A DNA stretch of 64,000 bases from Azotobacter beijerinckii (GCF_900110885.1 NZ_FOFJ01000012.1:1-64000), one strand, 5' to 3'; positions 8,914 to 18,028 are shown, counted from the first letter of the stretch. Notes: generated by a model not told the origin, from the letters alone. Translations and numbers: made by a program.

Positions 8914-9387
8914 ATGGCTTATCTGACGTGGCGCAACGATCTGAACACCGGCATCGAGGTGATCGACATGCAGCACCGGCGTATCGTCGAGATGATCAAC
9001 CAGTTGGACGAAACCCAGGGACAGGACAGGGCGGCCGTCGGGGTGGTGATCGAGGCGCTGGTCGACTACACGGTGTCGCATTTCGCCTTCGAGGAATCCC
9101 TGATGGAGGAGGCCGGCTACCCGTTCAGCCGCGCCCACAAGCGCATCCACGACCTCTTCATCAAGCGGGTCTACGACTATCGGGCGCGCTACGCGGTAGG
9201 CGAGGATGTCGCCGGGGAACTGCAGGACCTGCTGTCGCGCTGGCTGTTCAGCCACATCAAGGAGGAGGACGCCAGCTACGTCGGCGCGGTCCGGGTGCAG
9301 ATGCAGTCCCTGGCCGGCGACCGCAGCTCGGGCGGCTGGCTGTCGCGCTCCATGAAGCGCTTCTTCGGCAGGAGCGAGGCCGCCTGA
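8914..9387 (+). CDS. Bacteriohemerythrin
   Basis: The protein has 157 residues, a single-domain hemerythrin. The di-iron ligand set is complete in order: His in 'DMQHRRIVE', His and Glu in 'HFAFEES', two His in 'HKRIH', and His plus Asp in 'HIKEED'. Such proteins bind O2 at a carboxylate-bridged di-iron site and deliver or buffer oxygen in micro-aerobic bacteria. The start MAYLTWRND is the classic N-terminus. A basic C-terminal tail of about 25 residues is extra. Neighbours are unrelated, so it is probably transcribed alone. Confidence 0.95.
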   Translation: MAYLTWRNDLNTGIEVIDMQHRRIVEMINQLDETQGQDRAAVGVVIEALVDYTVSHFAFEESLMEEAGYPFSRAHKRIHDLFIKRVYDYRARYAVGEDVAGELQDLLSRWLFSHIKEEDASYVGAVRVQMQSLAGDRSSGGWLSRSMKRFFGRSEAA

Positions 9388-9530
9388 CGGCCTGGTTCCG
9401 CCACTTTCCGTTCGCCCACTGCCGCTCTCCCTTCGCGCCGGCCGCCCCGGCGCAGCCCTCCGCCGGACCCGCCGCCCCTCTGCCACTGGCATAATTCGTT
9501 CTCCCTTGTGCATCGGAGAAAGGAGCGGAC

Positions 9531-10664
9531 ATGCAGGCTTCCTGGGAGATCTTCTGCAGCGTCATCGACAACTATGGCGATGCCGGCGTGACTTGGCGCC
9601 TGGCCCGCCAGCTGGCGGCCGAGCATGGCCTGCGGGTCAGGCTGTGGATCGACGATCCGGCGGCGCTGGTGCGGCTCTGCCCGGAGGCGGACGCCAGCCT
9701 CCCGCAGCAGTGGCGGGAGGGCGTGGAGATCCGCCGCTGGCCGGCGGACTGGCAGCCGGTCGAGCCGGCCGACGTGGTCGTCGAGGCCTTCGCCTGCCAA
9801 CTGCCCGAGGCCCATGTCGCGGCGATGGCGGCGCGCCGGCCGCGGGTGCTCTGGCTGAACCTGGAATACCTCAGTGCCGAGGATTGGGTCGGCGGCTGCC
9901 ACGGCCTGCCGTCCCTGCAACCCGAAGGGCTGGAGAAGTTCTTCTTCTTCCCCGGCTTTGCCGAGGGCACCGGCGGGCTGCTCCGCGAGCGCGGCCTGAT
10001 CGAGCGGCGCCGCGCCTTCCAGGCCGATGCCGCGGCGCGCGCGGCGTTTCTCCAGGCGCTGGGCGTGTCGCTGCGCCCCGGCGAGCGGCTGGTCTCGCTG
10101 TTCGCCTACGAGAATGCAGGTCTGGCCGGCTGGCTGGAGGCCCTGGCGGCGGACGCCACGCCCACGCTGCTGCTGGTCCCGGAAGGGCGCATCCTCGGCG
10201 ACCTGCAGCGCTGGCTGGAGGTGCCGGCGCTGGCCACCGGCGCGGAGGAGCAACGCGGCGCCCTGCGCATCCGGGTACTGCCGTTCGTCCGTCAGGACGC
10301 CTACGACCGTCTGCTCTGGTGCTGCGACTTCAACGCGGTACGCGGCGAGGACTCCTTCCTGCGCGCCCAGTGGGCCGGGCGGCCGCTGCTCTGGCAGATC
10401 TATCCGCAGGCGGATGGCGCCCACTGGGACAAGCTGGAGGCTTTCCTCGACCGCTATCTCGAGGGCTTGTCGCCGAGCGCCGCGGCTGCCCTGCAGGCGC
10501 TCTGGCAGGCCTGGAACGCCGGAGAGGGGATGGGCGCGGCCTGGACGGCGCTGCAGGACGACTGGCCGGAGCTGGGCAAACACGCCGAGCGCTGGTGCGC
10601 GCGGCAGGCGGCGCGGCCGGATCTGGCCGCGGCACTGGTGCAATTTTATACAGATTGGCTATGA
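9531..10664 (+). CDS. earP: EF-P arginine rhamnosyltransferase EarP
   Basis: The protein has 377 residues, the normal length. EarP transfers rhamnose from dTDP-beta-L-rhamnose onto Arg32 of elongation factor P. The N-terminus '[18 protein letters not shown]' carries the two Asp residues (13 and 17) known to be needed for catalysis, and the C-terminal half has the nucleotide-sugar motif '[16 protein letters not shown]'. The target gene efp follows 43 bases downstream in the same direction, the usual arrangement. Confidence 0.96.
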   Translation: MQASWEIFCSVIDNYGDAGVTWRLARQLAAEHGLRVRLWIDDPAALVRLCPEADASLPQQWREGVEIRRWPADWQPVEPADVVVEAFACQLPEAHVAAMAARRPRVLWLNLEYLSAEDWVGGCHGLPSLQPEGLEKFFFFPGFAEGTGGLLRERGLIERRRAFQADAAARAAFLQALGVSLRPGERLVSLFAYENAGLAGWLEALAADATPTLLLVPEGRILGDLQRWLEVPALATGAEEQRGALRIRVLPFVRQDAYDRLLWCCDFNAVRGEDSFLRAQWAGRPLLWQIYPQADGAHWDKLEAFLDRYLEGLSPSAAAALQALWQAWNAGEGMGAAWTALQDDWPELGKHAERWCARQAARPDLAAALVQFYTDWL

Positions 10665-10707
10665 TACGCGGCCTGCTCTTAGTTATTCATCCAAACGGAT
10701 ACACCGC

Positions 10708-11274
10708 ATGAAAACCGCTCAAGAATTCCGTGCTGGCCAGGTCGCCAACATCAACGGCTCGCCCTGGGTCATCCAGAAGGCCGAGTTCAACAAGTCCGGC
10801 CGCAACGCCGCCGTGGTCAAGATGAAGCTGAAGAATCTGCTCACCGGCGCCGGCACCGAAACCGTGTACCGCGCGGATGACAAGCTCGAGCCGATCATCC
10901 TGGATCGCAAGGAAGTGACTTATTCCTACTTCGCCGATCCGCTGTACGTGTTCATGGACGGCGAGTTCAACCAGTACGAGATCGAGAAGGCCGACCTGGA
11001 AGGCGTCATGGTCTTCATCGAAGACGGCATGACCGACGTCTGCGAAGCCGTGTTCTATGGCGAGAAGGTGATCTCCGTCGAATTGCCGACCACCATCGTG
11101 CGCCAGATCGCCTACACCGAGCCGGCCGTGCGCGGCGACACCTCGGGCAAGGTGATGAAGACCGCCCGCCTGAACAACGGTGCCGAGCTGCAGGTTTCCG
11201 CCTTCTGCGAAATCGGCGACTTCATCGAGATCGACACCCGCACCAGCGAGTACAAGTCCCGCGTCAAGGCCTGA
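10708..11274 (+). CDS. efp: Elongation factor P (arginine-rhamnosylated type)
   Basis: The protein has 188 residues in three beta-barrel domains. EF-P binds between the P and E sites of the ribosome and rescues stalling at proline stretches. The loop '[12 protein letters not shown]' puts Arg at position 32, the residue modified by EarP, rather than the Lys seen in EpmA-type bacteria; the adjacent earP agrees. A TATGAT hexamer at 10660-10665, overlapping the earP stop, could be a private -10 box, though no matching -35 is clear. A strong terminator follows the stop. Confidence 0.98.
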   Translation: MKTAQEFRAGQVANINGSPWVIQKAEFNKSGRNAAVVKMKLKNLLTGAGTETVYRADDKLEPIILDRKEVTYSYFADPLYVFMDGEFNQYEIEKADLEGVMVFIEDGMTDVCEAVFYGEKVISVELPTTIVRQIAYTEPAVRGDTSGKVMKTARLNNGAELQVSAFCEIGDFIEIDTRTSEYKSRVKA

Positions 11275-11290
11275 TCTCCCCGTCGTCACG

Positions 11291-11320
11291 AAAAAGCCCG
11301 GCCTTGCGCCGGGCTTTTTC
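11291..11320. terminator. Bidirectional terminator between efp and ohr
   Basis: A 12-bp perfect stem (11291-11302 with 11308-11319) is flanked by five A on one side and five T on the other, so it can end transcription of efp from the left and of ohr from the right. Confidence 0.85.
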
Positions 11321-11342
11321 GTTTCCGGTATCCGCTGCAGGG

Positions 11343-11771
11343 TCAGACGATGACGTTCAGGCGCACGTCGATGTTGCCGCGGGTGGCGTTGGAGTAGGGG
11401 CAGACCTGGTGGGCGGCGGCGACCAGCTCCTCGGCCGCGGCGCGCTCCAGGCCCGGCAGGTGGATGTCGAGTTCCACTTCCAGGCCGAAGCCGCCGGGAA
11501 TCTGGCCGATGCCGACCTTGCCGGTGATCGAGGCGTCGGCGGGAATCTGCCGCTTGCTCTGGCTGGCGACGAACTTCAGGGCGCCGATGAAGCAGGCCGA
11601 GTAGCCGGCCGCGAAGAGTTGCTCCGGGTTGGTGGCTTCGCCACCCTGGCCGCCCAGTTCCCGCGGCGTGGTCAGCTTCACGTCGAGGACGCCATCCGAG
11701 GAGACGGCTCGGCCGTCACGGCCGCCGGTAGCGGTTGCGGTCGCGGTGTAGAGGGCTTCGATGCGTTGCAT
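11343..11771 (-). CDS. ohr: Organic hydroperoxide resistance protein Ohr
   Basis: The protein has 142 residues. Ohr is a dithiol peroxidase that reduces organic and fatty-acid hydroperoxides. Both redox cysteines are present at 60 ('[10 protein letters not shown]') and 124 ('VCPYSNAT'), with Arg18 and Glu50 placed as in characterised Ohr proteins. The ATG at 11771 follows an AT-rich region holding palindromes that match the ones near ohrR. The regulator gene lies next door on the same strand, as usual. Confidence 0.96.
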   Translation of the reverse strand: MQRIEALYTATATATGGRDGRAVSSDGVLDVKLTTPRELGGQGGEATNPEQLFAAGYSACFIGALKFVASQSKRQIPADASITGKVGIGQIPGGFGLEVELDIHLPGLERAAAEELVAAAHQVCPYSNATRGNIDVRLNVIV

Positions 11772-11807
11772 GGCAGTATCTCCAATCGTTCGTTTTGTTC
11801 GGTAAAA

Positions 11808-11820
11808 TTTTGTGCGCAAA
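11808..11820. promoter_or_regulatory. Candidate OhrR half-conserved site in the ohr leader
   Basis: TTTTGTGCGCAAA, an imperfect palindrome sharing the GCGCAA core of the site at 11856-11867. It lies 37-49 bases upstream of the ohr start, where RNA polymerase would bind. Confidence 0.35.
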
Positions 11821-11848
11821 CTAAGTGCGTGAGATGAAAGCTAGTTCT

Positions 11849-11873
11849 AATTAATCTTGCGCGCAAGTTAATT
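11849..11873. promoter_or_regulatory. Candidate OhrR operator (AT-flanked palindrome)
   Basis: The core CTTGCGCGCAAG (11856-11867) is a perfect 12-bp palindrome with near-symmetric AATTAA/TTAATT arms. It lies 78-102 bases upstream of ohr, between ohr and the end of ohrR. OhrR-class repressors are known to bind AT-rich palindromes in front of ohr; assigning this one is inference. Confidence 0.55.
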
Positions 11874-11920
11874 ATTGGAAGATTTGGGAATAACGCATCC
11901 TGGACTCTGGCATAAGCCGG

Positions 11921-12370
11921 TCAGATCGCCTTTTGCAGGCTGCTACGCAGGCTGACCAGCTCTTCCTTGAGGGCGGCGAGGGCGGCCGGCGTTTGTTCGC
12001 TGGCGGCGACGATGCAGGCGGGGATCTTCCGGGCCTGGTCGTGCAGGGCCCGGCCCCGCTCGGTGAGATGGAGTTCCACCACGCGTTCGTCCTTGCTGCT
12101 GCGGGTGCGGCTCAGCAGGCCTTCGGCTTCCAGGCGCTTGAGCAGGGGGGTGAGCGAGCCGGGGTCGGTGAGCAGGCGCGCGCTGATCTCGCCGACGGTG
12201 ATGCCGTCGCCTTCCCAGAGCACCAGCATGGCCAGGTATTGCGGGTAGGTCAGGCCCAGCGCCTGCAGCAGCGGCTTGTAGACCTTGGTCATCAGCAGCG
12301 AGGTGGAGTAGAGGGCGAAGCACAGCTGGTTGTCGAGCAGCAGCTCCTGGCAGGTTTCGTCGGCGGACAT
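11921..12370 (-). CDS. ohrR: MarR-family organic peroxide sensor OhrR
   Basis: The protein has 149 residues, a MarR winged-helix repressor. The N-terminal peroxidatic cysteine of OhrR is present as Cys17 in 'LLDNQLCFALYS', followed by 'YKPLLQALGLTYPQYLAML' typical of OhrR. The wing region reads 'SRTRSSKDERVVELHLTE'. Oxidation of the Cys by organic peroxides releases the protein from the ohr promoter. A GCGCGCAAG-containing site lies about 30-40 bases upstream of its own start, suggesting autoregulation. Confidence 0.93.
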   Translation of the reverse strand: MSADETCQELLLDNQLCFALYSTSLLMTKVYKPLLQALGLTYPQYLAMLVLWEGDGITVGEISARLLTDPGSLTPLLKRLEAEGLLSRTRSSKDERVVELHLTERGRALHDQARKIPACIVAASEQTPAALAALKEELVSLRSSLQKAI

Positions 12371-12398
12371 GGCGATCTCCCGATAATAAGTAACTAAT

Positions 12399-12410
12399 TT
12401 AGCGCGCAAG
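12399..12410. promoter_or_regulatory. Candidate OhrR site at the ohrR promoter
   Basis: TTAGCGCGCAAG matches nine of the twelve bases of the palindrome at 11856-11867 and lies 29-40 bases upstream of the ohrR start in an AT-rich stretch. Confidence 0.4.
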
Positions 12411-12451
12411 CCTTTCGTGGGCAAAATGCAGCCGGCGTGGCGGCTGGCGAG

Positions 12452-13408
12452 TCAGGAGCGATTCAGGCTGTTGAGCAGGGCCAGGTCCCAGGGCGGTACC
12501 GGGCCGAAGCGGTTCTTCAGGAACTCCAGCAGCAGGCGCATGCGCGAGGCGCCGGTCGGGTGCTGGCGCAGGGCATAGACGCCGCTGGACTCGGGCGGCG
12601 GCAGGCCGTTCTCGCAGAACAGCGGCAGCAGTTCGCCGCGCAGCAGGTGTTCGCTGACCAGCCAGGTCGGCAGGTGGGCGATGCCGAGTCCGGCGAGGGC
12701 GCCGAGCAACAGGGTTTCTGCGTTGTTGGCGGTCATCCGCCGGCGGCTGGGACGGAGGGTGCGGACCTGGCCGTCGACGACGAAGCGCCAGGCATGCGGC
12801 GGAGCCAGGGCGTCCCAGTCGAGGCCGTCGTGCGCCGGCAGCTCGTACGGATCGCCGGGAGTGCCGCGGCGCTGCAGGTAGTCGGGGCTGGCGCAGGCGA
12901 TGCGCCGCATCGGCGCCAGCGGCGTGGCGACCAGGCGGCTGTCGGTCAGCGGGCCGATGCGCAGGACCAGGTCGACCTGGCCCAGATGCTCGCCCTGCAG
13001 ATCGGCGAAGCTGTCGATCAGGCGCAACTGCACGTCCAGCCGCGGATAGGCGACGAGGAATTCGGCGATGACCGGGGCCAGCCGGCGACGGCCGAAGGGC
13101 GCCGGGGCGTCGACGCGGATCAGCCCCTCCGGGGCGCTGTCCAGGGAGACCACCTCGGCCCGCGCCAGGCGCAGCTCGTCGAGGATGCGCCGGGTGCGTT
13201 CGGCGAAGGCCTGGCCGGCGGGGGTGGCGCGCACCTCGTGGGTGCTGCGCTGGAACAGCTGGCTGCCGAGCGCCTGCTCCAGAGCATCGATGCGCCGCGC
13301 CACCGCCGAGGGCGTCAGCTGCCGGCGCCGGGCCGCAGCGGAGAAGCTGCCGCATTCCAGCACGTCGAGAAACAGTTCCAGCTGGCCGCTGAGGGCGTCG
13401 GAATTCAT
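12452..13408 (-). CDS. LysR-family transcriptional regulator
   Basis: The protein has 318 residues. N-terminal winged helix-turn-helix: 'LELFLDVLECGSFSAAARR', 'LTPSAVARRIDALEQALG' and 'LFQRSTHEVRATPAG'. The C-terminal effector domain resembles the CrgA/DmlR group ('GLIRVDAPAPFGRRRLAPVI', 'GIAHLPTWLV'). It is divergent from the TauE/SafE exporter gene with about 100 bases between starts, so that gene is the most likely target. The effector is unknown. Confidence 0.9.
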   Translation of the reverse strand: MNSDALSGQLELFLDVLECGSFSAAARRRQLTPSAVARRIDALEQALGSQLFQRSTHEVRATPAGQAFAERTRRILDELRLARAEVVSLDSAPEGLIRVDAPAPFGRRRLAPVIAEFLVAYPRLDVQLRLIDSFADLQGEHLGQVDLVLRIGPLTDSRLVATPLAPMRRIACASPDYLQRRGTPGDPYELPAHDGLDWDALAPPHAWRFVVDGQVRTLRPSRRRMTANNAETLLLGALAGLGIAHLPTWLVSEHLLRGELLPLFCENGLPPPESSGVYALRQHPTGASRMRLLLEFLKNRFGPVPPWDLALLNSLNRS

Positions 13409-13506
13409 GGGGCCCTGCTATGCGAATCATGCATAGCCATTGTGCATTGCTTTGCGTTTCCCGGCCAGCCATGACTGTCTAGCATGGGCCTTTTCGCGGA
13501 GGTGCG

Positions 13507-14256
13507 ATGAGTCTGCTGCAGTTTTTCCTCGATATCGGCCTGGGGCTCGTGCTGGGCTGCCTGGGCGGGCTGTTCGGCATCGGCGGCGGGCTGATCGGCA
13601 TTCCGCTCCTCGGCCTGTGGTTCGGCCTCGACCAGCATCTGGCCCAGGGCACGGCGCTGGTCATGGTGATACCCAACGTGCTGCTGGCGCTCTGGCGCTA
13701 TCACCAGCATCGGCGCATCGACCTGCGCCAGGCGCTGACCATGGCCGGCACCGGCTTCTGCGCCGCCTGGCTCGGTGCCCAGGCGGCCAACCTGCTGGAC
13801 GCCGAGCACATGCGTCTGGCCTTTTGCGGCTTTCTCCTGGTGCTGGCGCTGTGGAACGGCCTGCGCCTGTTCCTGCGCAGCGCGCCCGGCGGCGAGCTGA
13901 GCCGGCCCTGGCCCTGGCTGGTGCCGCTGGGCGTCGGATCGGGTGTGCTGGGCGGGTTGTTCGGGGTGGGCGGGGCCGTGCTGGCCACGCCGCTGCTGAC
14001 CACCCTGCTCGGTGCCAGCCAGGTCGTCGCCCAGGGCCTTTCGCTGGCGCTGGCCGCGCCCAGCGCGGCGGTCAGCCTGGCCACCTATGCCCTGCACGGG
14101 CGGGTCGACTGGGCGCTGGGCATTCCCCTGGCGGTCGGCGGCCTGCTCGGCATCGGCCGAGGCGTGCGGATGGCCCATGCGCTGCCGGAGCGGGCATTGG
14201 GTCTGTCGTTCTGCGGCTTTCTGGTGCTCTGCACGCTGCTTCTGCTGCTCGACTAG
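13507..14256 (+). CDS. TauE/SafE-family membrane transporter
   Basis: The protein has 249 residues and about eight spans. The two-fold repeat of the family is plain: 'GCLGGLFGIGGGLIGIPLL' in the first half and 'GVLGGLFGVGGAVLATPLL' in the second. Members export or import sulfite, sulfoacetate or other small organic acids. The ATG follows a GGAGG six bases away. The divergent LysR gene probably controls it. Substrate cannot be told from sequence. Confidence 0.92.
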   Translation: MSLLQFFLDIGLGLVLGCLGGLFGIGGGLIGIPLLGLWFGLDQHLAQGTALVMVIPNVLLALWRYHQHRRIDLRQALTMAGTGFCAAWLGAQAANLLDAEHMRLAFCGFLLVLALWNGLRLFLRSAPGGELSRPWPWLVPLGVGSGVLGGLFGVGGAVLATPLLTTLLGASQVVAQGLSLALAAPSAAVSLATYALHGRVDWALGIPLAVGGLLGIGRGVRMAHALPERALGLSFCGFLVLCTLLLLLD

Positions 14257-14327
14257 GGCAGCCGGCGGGCGGGGCGGGATTTCAAGGCCTGCACCCCGCG
14301 TCCCTGTGGGGGCAGGACGGCGGCCGA

Positions 14328-14576
14328 TCAGGTCTTCAGGAGGCAGCCGGCGGACAGCTTGCGATAGGCGACGACCTTGGTTTCGCCGGCGGAGTCCAGG
14401 TAGGTCATCTTGGCGTCGATGACTTCGCAGACGTAGGGGTCGTAAGGCGCCTCGATGGAGATGACCTTGACGATGTCCAGGGGCAGGCCGTAGTGGTACT
14501 GCTGGACGGGCGGCTCGTCAGCCTGGCTGACGGCGGCGACGCAGAAGAAAGGCAACAGCAGATACGAGCGTTTCAT
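14328..14576 (-). CDS. DUF2790 small periplasmic protein
   Basis: The protein has 82 residues. Signal peptide 'MKRSYLLLPFFCVAAVSQA', cleavage near 'SQA-DEP'. The mature part shows the DUF2790 pattern 'YHYGLPLDIVKVISIE', 'VCEVIDAKMTYLDSAGE' and a final 'SAGC', with two Cys that could form a disulfide. Start ATG 14576 was chosen over 14585 because the signal peptide begins there. Such proteins are abundant in pseudomonads; function is unknown. Confidence 0.8.
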   Translation of the reverse strand: MKRSYLLLPFFCVAAVSQADEPPVQQYHYGLPLDIVKVISIEAPYDPYVCEVIDAKMTYLDSAGETKVVAYRKLSAGCLLKT

Positions 14577-14801
14577 GTCGATCACCTCGGGAACGAGATT
14601 TTTCCAACCCCCTCAGATATCAGGGCCGATGGTTCGGCATTGTTGTTGTTCGGACTGCTCGGTTTTCTGAAAGGCTAGGCCAGTTTCGCTGGCCGCAGGG
14701 GCAATGCAAGATCGTTGCCACCGACGACCGGTCGCGGCCGGCGGGGACCCGCGCTCCGGCGGGCCGCCCGCAAGGGGCATCATTGACGCCCCCGCTGCAC
14801 C

Positions 14802-16145
14802 TTAGCGGCGCACCTGCTTCAGGGTTTCGGCGATGAGGAAGGCCAGTTCCAGGGCCTGGTCGGCGTTCATCCGCGGGTCGCAGTGGGTGTGGTAGCGGTC
14901 CGAGAGGCTGTCGGCGGTGACCGCGCGGCTGCCGCCGATGCATTCGGTGACGTTCTGCCCGGTCATCTCGATGTGGATGCCGCCGGCATAGCTGCCCTCG
15001 GCCTGGTGCACGGCGAAGAACTGCCGCACCTCGCGCAGGATGCTTTCGAATTCGCGGGTCTTGTAGCTGCCGGCCTTGATGGTGTTGCCGTGCATCGGGT
15101 CGGAACTCCACAGCACCTGGCGGCCTTCGCGCTGCACCGTGCGGATCAGCGCCGGCAGGTGCCGCTCCACCTGGTCGGCGCCCATCCGTGCGATCAGGTT
15201 GAGGCGGCCCGGATCGTTGTCCGGGTTGAGGGTGTCGATCAGCCGCAGCAGCCCCTCGGGGTCGGTGGTCGGCCCGACCTTGACCCCGATCGGGTTGCCG
15301 ACCCCGCGCAGGAACTCGACGTGGGCGCCGTCCGGCTGGCGGGTGCGGTCGCCGATCCACAGCATGTGCGCGGAGCAGTCGTACCACTCGCCGGTCAGGC
15401 TGTCGCGGCGGGTGAGGGCCTGCTCGTAGTTCAGGAGCAGCGCCTCGTGGGCGGTGAAGAAGCTGGTCTCGTGCAGCTGCGGCGCGCTCCCCAGGCCGCA
15501 GGCGCGGATGAAGGCGAGGGTTTCGTCGATGCGGTCGGCGAGCTGGCTGTACTTCTCCGACAGCGCCGCGTCGGCGATGAAGTCGAGGTTCCACTGATGG
15601 ACCTGGTGCAGGTCGGCGAAGCCGCCCTGGGCGAAGGCGCGCAGCAGGTTGAGGGTGGCGGTGGACTGGTGGTAGGCCTGCAGCAGGCGCTGCGGGTCCG
15701 GCACCCGGCTTTTCGCGTCGAAGTCGATGCCGTTGACGATGTCGCCGCGGTAGGCGGGCAGGGTGACGCCGTCGACCGTTTCGCTGCCGGACGAGCGCGG
15801 CTTGGCGAACTGGCCGGCCATGCGGCCCACCTTGACCACCGGACAGCCGGCGGCGAAGGTCATCGCGACCGCCATCTGCAGCAGCACCTTGAAGGTGTCG
15901 CGGATCTTGGTCGCCGAGAATTCGGCGAAGCTCTCCGCGCAATCGCCGCCCTGCAGCAGGAAGGCGCGTCCCTGGCTGACCTCGCCGAACAGCCGGCGCA
16001 GCTCGCGCGCCTCGCCGGCGAAGACCAGCGGCGGATAGCCGGCCAGGCTCTGCTCGACCTGGGCGAGGTGGGCGGCATCGGGGTATTCGGGTTGCTGCTG
16101 GATGGGCTTGGCCCTCCAGCTGTCGGGACTCCAGTTCGGTTTCAT
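14802..16145 (-). CDS. Class II 3-deoxy-D-arabino-heptulosonate-7-phosphate (DAHP) synthase
   Basis: The protein has 447 residues, the length of plant-like type II DAHP synthases. It condenses PEP and erythrose 4-phosphate in the first step of the shikimate pathway. Seen: '[12 protein letters not shown]', '[18 protein letters not shown]', 'NLDFIADAA', '[19 protein letters not shown]', '[12 protein letters not shown]' and '[18 protein letters not shown]', which supply metal and PEP ligands. The start is ATG 16145 ('[11 protein letters not shown]'). It is monocistronic and divergent from the next gene. A PA2843-type housekeeping enzyme is likelier than the shorter phenazine-linked PhzC. Confidence 0.95.
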   Translation of the reverse strand: MKPNWSPDSWRAKPIQQQPEYPDAAHLAQVEQSLAGYPPLVFAGEARELRRLFGEVSQGRAFLLQGGDCAESFAEFSATKIRDTFKVLLQMAVAMTFAAGCPVVKVGRMAGQFAKPRSSGSETVDGVTLPAYRGDIVNGIDFDAKSRVPDPQRLLQAYHQSTATLNLLRAFAQGGFADLHQVHQWNLDFIADAALSEKYSQLADRIDETLAFIRACGLGSAPQLHETSFFTAHEALLLNYEQALTRRDSLTGEWYDCSAHMLWIGDRTRQPDGAHVEFLRGVGNPIGVKVGPTTDPEGLLRLIDTLNPDNDPGRLNLIARMGADQVERHLPALIRTVQREGRQVLWSSDPMHGNTIKAGSYKTREFESILREVRQFFAVHQAEGSYAGGIHIEMTGQNVTECIGGSRAVTADSLSDRYHTHCDPRMNADQALELAFLIAETLKQVRR

Positions 16146-16245
16146 CGGCTGCTCGGATCGGCTGGTTTTGGCATGACCGTGCATGTTAACCGATCGTCGG
16201 CCATGGCGGCTGGTAACATAGCCGGCTCATCGCAGGGGGATGGCA

Positions 16246-16995
16246 ATGGAAAAAGAGGAGCGCCTGCTCGCCGAGGTGCGTGACGAATTCGGCCTGATCC
16301 GCGTGCTGGAGGTCGGCGACTACCGCTTTCTCGAGTTCGGCGAGGCGGTGGAGCAGAGCTGCGTGTTCACCGCCGACCCGCGCTGGCTGGAGTACGACTA
16401 CTCCCGCGCCATGCTGCTCGGCGCGCTCTGCCACGACGCGCCGGAGAGCGCGCTGTTCCTCGGCCTGGGGGCCGGCAACCTGACCCAGGCCTGCCTCGCC
16501 TACCTGCCGCTGGAGGACGTCGAGGTCGTCGAGCTGCGCCCCGACGTGCCGCGCCTGGCCATGGAGTACCTGGGGCTGGCCGACGACCCGCGGCTGACCA
16601 TCCGCATCGGCGATGCCCTGGAGCTGCTGCCCAGCGTGGAAAGCGCCGACCTGATCTTCGTCGACCTGTATACCGATACCGGGCCGGACGTCGGCCATCT
16701 GGCGTGGAATTTTCTCGGCGACTGCCAGAAGCGCCTCAACCCGGGCGGCTGGCTGGTCATCAACCAGTGGGCCGGGGAGGACGGCAAGCCCCTCGGTGCC
16801 GCGCTCTTGCGCGGGCTTTACCACCGCCACTACTGGGAGTGCCCGGTGACTGAGGGCAACGTGATCCTGCTGGTGCCCGCCGACCTCGACCAGTCCCTCG
16901 ACCGCGCGGGCCTGCTGGCGCGCGCCGAGGTCCTGGCGCCGCGGCTGGGCTATTCGCTGCGGCCGCTGATCGAGGCCTTGCGGCCGGCGAGCTGA
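16246..16995 (+). CDS. Spermidine-synthase-like methyltransferase-fold protein
   Basis: The protein has 249 residues with a Rossmann core: nucleotide-binding 'SALFLGLGAGNLTQACLAYL', 'VEVVELRPDVPRLAMEYL', 'IRIGDALELLPS' and 'ADLIFVDLYTD', as in spermidine-synthase-like proteins. The polyamine-synthase gatekeeping motif is not obvious, so it may be an unrelated SAM-dependent enzyme. Start: ATG 16246 has AGGGGG at a good distance; the ATG six bases earlier overlaps that site. It is divergent from the DAHP synthase gene. Confidence 0.75.
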   Translation: MEKEERLLAEVRDEFGLIRVLEVGDYRFLEFGEAVEQSCVFTADPRWLEYDYSRAMLLGALCHDAPESALFLGLGAGNLTQACLAYLPLEDVEVVELRPDVPRLAMEYLGLADDPRLTIRIGDALELLPSVESADLIFVDLYTDTGPDVGHLAWNFLGDCQKRLNPGGWLVINQWAGEDGKPLGAALLRGLYHRHYWECPVTEGNVILLVPADLDQSLDRAGLLARAEVLAPRLGYSLRPLIEALRPAS

Positions 16996-17084
16996 GCCGC
17001 TGCGCCGCTCCCGGGCGCGGGAGGGGCGGCACCCGTATGGCACAGTAGCGGTTCCGATGGTTGTCGAGCGGAGGGCCCGGGCCC

Positions 17085-17996
17085 ATGTGGAGTGTCGATC
17101 CGGTTTCGCTGCGGCTGTTCGTGGCGGTTTGCGAGGAGGGGGCGATCGCCCGCGCCAGCGAGCGCGAGTTCATCGCGCCCTCGGCGGTGAGCAAGCGCAT
17201 CGCCGACATCGAGGCGACCTTCGGCGTCCAGCTGCTGCTGCGCAGCAAGCACGGGGTGGTCCCGACGCCGGCCGGGCAGGCGCTGCTGCGCCACGCCCGG
17301 CAGCTGATGCGCGACATGGAAAGGCTGCAGGGCGAGCTTAGCGAGTACGCGGAAGGCGGGCGGGGACACGTGCGCATCCTCGCCAACGTGTCCTCGATCA
17401 TGGAGTTCCTGCCCGAGGAACTCTCCGAATTCCTGCTCGCCAACGAACATATCCAGGTGGACATCGAGGAGCGCTTCAGTCCGGACGTGGTGCGCGGGGT
17501 GGCCGAGGGCAACGCCGATCTCGGCATCTGCCGCAAGTCGATGGCCAGCGGCGACCTGGAGTTCATCCCCTATCGCCAGGACCACCTGGCCGTGCTGGTC
17601 AACGACAAGCATCCGCTGGCCGGACGAACCCGCATCGCCTTTGCCGAGACGCTCGATTTCGAGCATGTCGGCCTGTCCGTCTACGCCACGCTGAATGCCT
17701 TCATGCAGCGCACGGCGGCGCAGGGCGGTCGCGAGCTGCGCTTTCGCAGCCACGTCTCCACCTTCGAGGCCGCCTATCGCCTGGTCCAGCTCGGCCTCGG
17801 TCTCGGCGTCTTTCCCCAGGAGGCGGTGTCGCGCTATGCCGGCCTGTTCGGGCTGCACGTGATTCCCTTGGTCGACGACTGGGCACTCGGCGAGTTCGTC
17901 ATCTGTGTCCGCGATGCCGAGGCGCTGTCGCTGTCCGCGCGGCGCCTGTTGAATCATATGCTGGCACGCATGCCGCCTGTCGGGGAAGTACCGTAG
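17085..17996 (+). CDS. LysR-family regulator of the lyase/CoA-transferase island
   Basis: The protein has 303 residues. DNA-binding part: 'LRLFVAVCEEGAIARASER', 'IAPSAVSKRIADIEATFG' and 'LLLRSKHGVVPTPAGQAL'. The effector domain keeps 'VRILANVSSIMEFLPEELSE' and 'GLGVFPQEAVSRY'. It lies upstream of and in the same direction as the HMG-CoA-lyase-like gene (112 bases), not divergent as LysR genes usually are. A perfect 8-bp inverted repeat directly after its stop may be its operator or a terminator. Start ATG 17085 follows a GGAGG at 17070-17074. Confidence 0.88.
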   Translation: MWSVDPVSLRLFVAVCEEGAIARASEREFIAPSAVSKRIADIEATFGVQLLLRSKHGVVPTPAGQALLRHARQLMRDMERLQGELSEYAEGGRGHVRILANVSSIMEFLPEELSEFLLANEHIQVDIEERFSPDVVRGVAEGNADLGICRKSMASGDLEFIPYRQDHLAVLVNDKHPLAGRTRIAFAETLDFEHVGLSVYATLNAFMQRTAAQGGRELRFRSHVSTFEAAYRLVQLGLGLGVFPQEAVSRYAGLFGLHVIPLVDDWALGEFVICVRDAEALSLSARRLLNHMLARMPPVGEVP

Positions 17997-18005
17997 GGGT
18001 AAGTT

Positions 18006-18028
18006 ATCCATCGTCTGCGGCGATGGAT
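18006..18028. promoter_or_regulatory. Inverted repeat upstream of the lyase gene
   Basis: ATCCATCG and CGATGGAT form a perfect 8-bp dyad with a 7-nt spacer, 10 bases after the LysR stop and about 80 upstream of the lyase start. There is no T tract, so an operator or promoter role is as likely as termination. Confidence 0.4.

Noticed and set aside
14775-14792. Terminator after the DAHP synthase gene
   Set aside because: Only a 5-bp GGGGC/GCCCC stem with an 8-9 nt loop and no T run; too weak to list.
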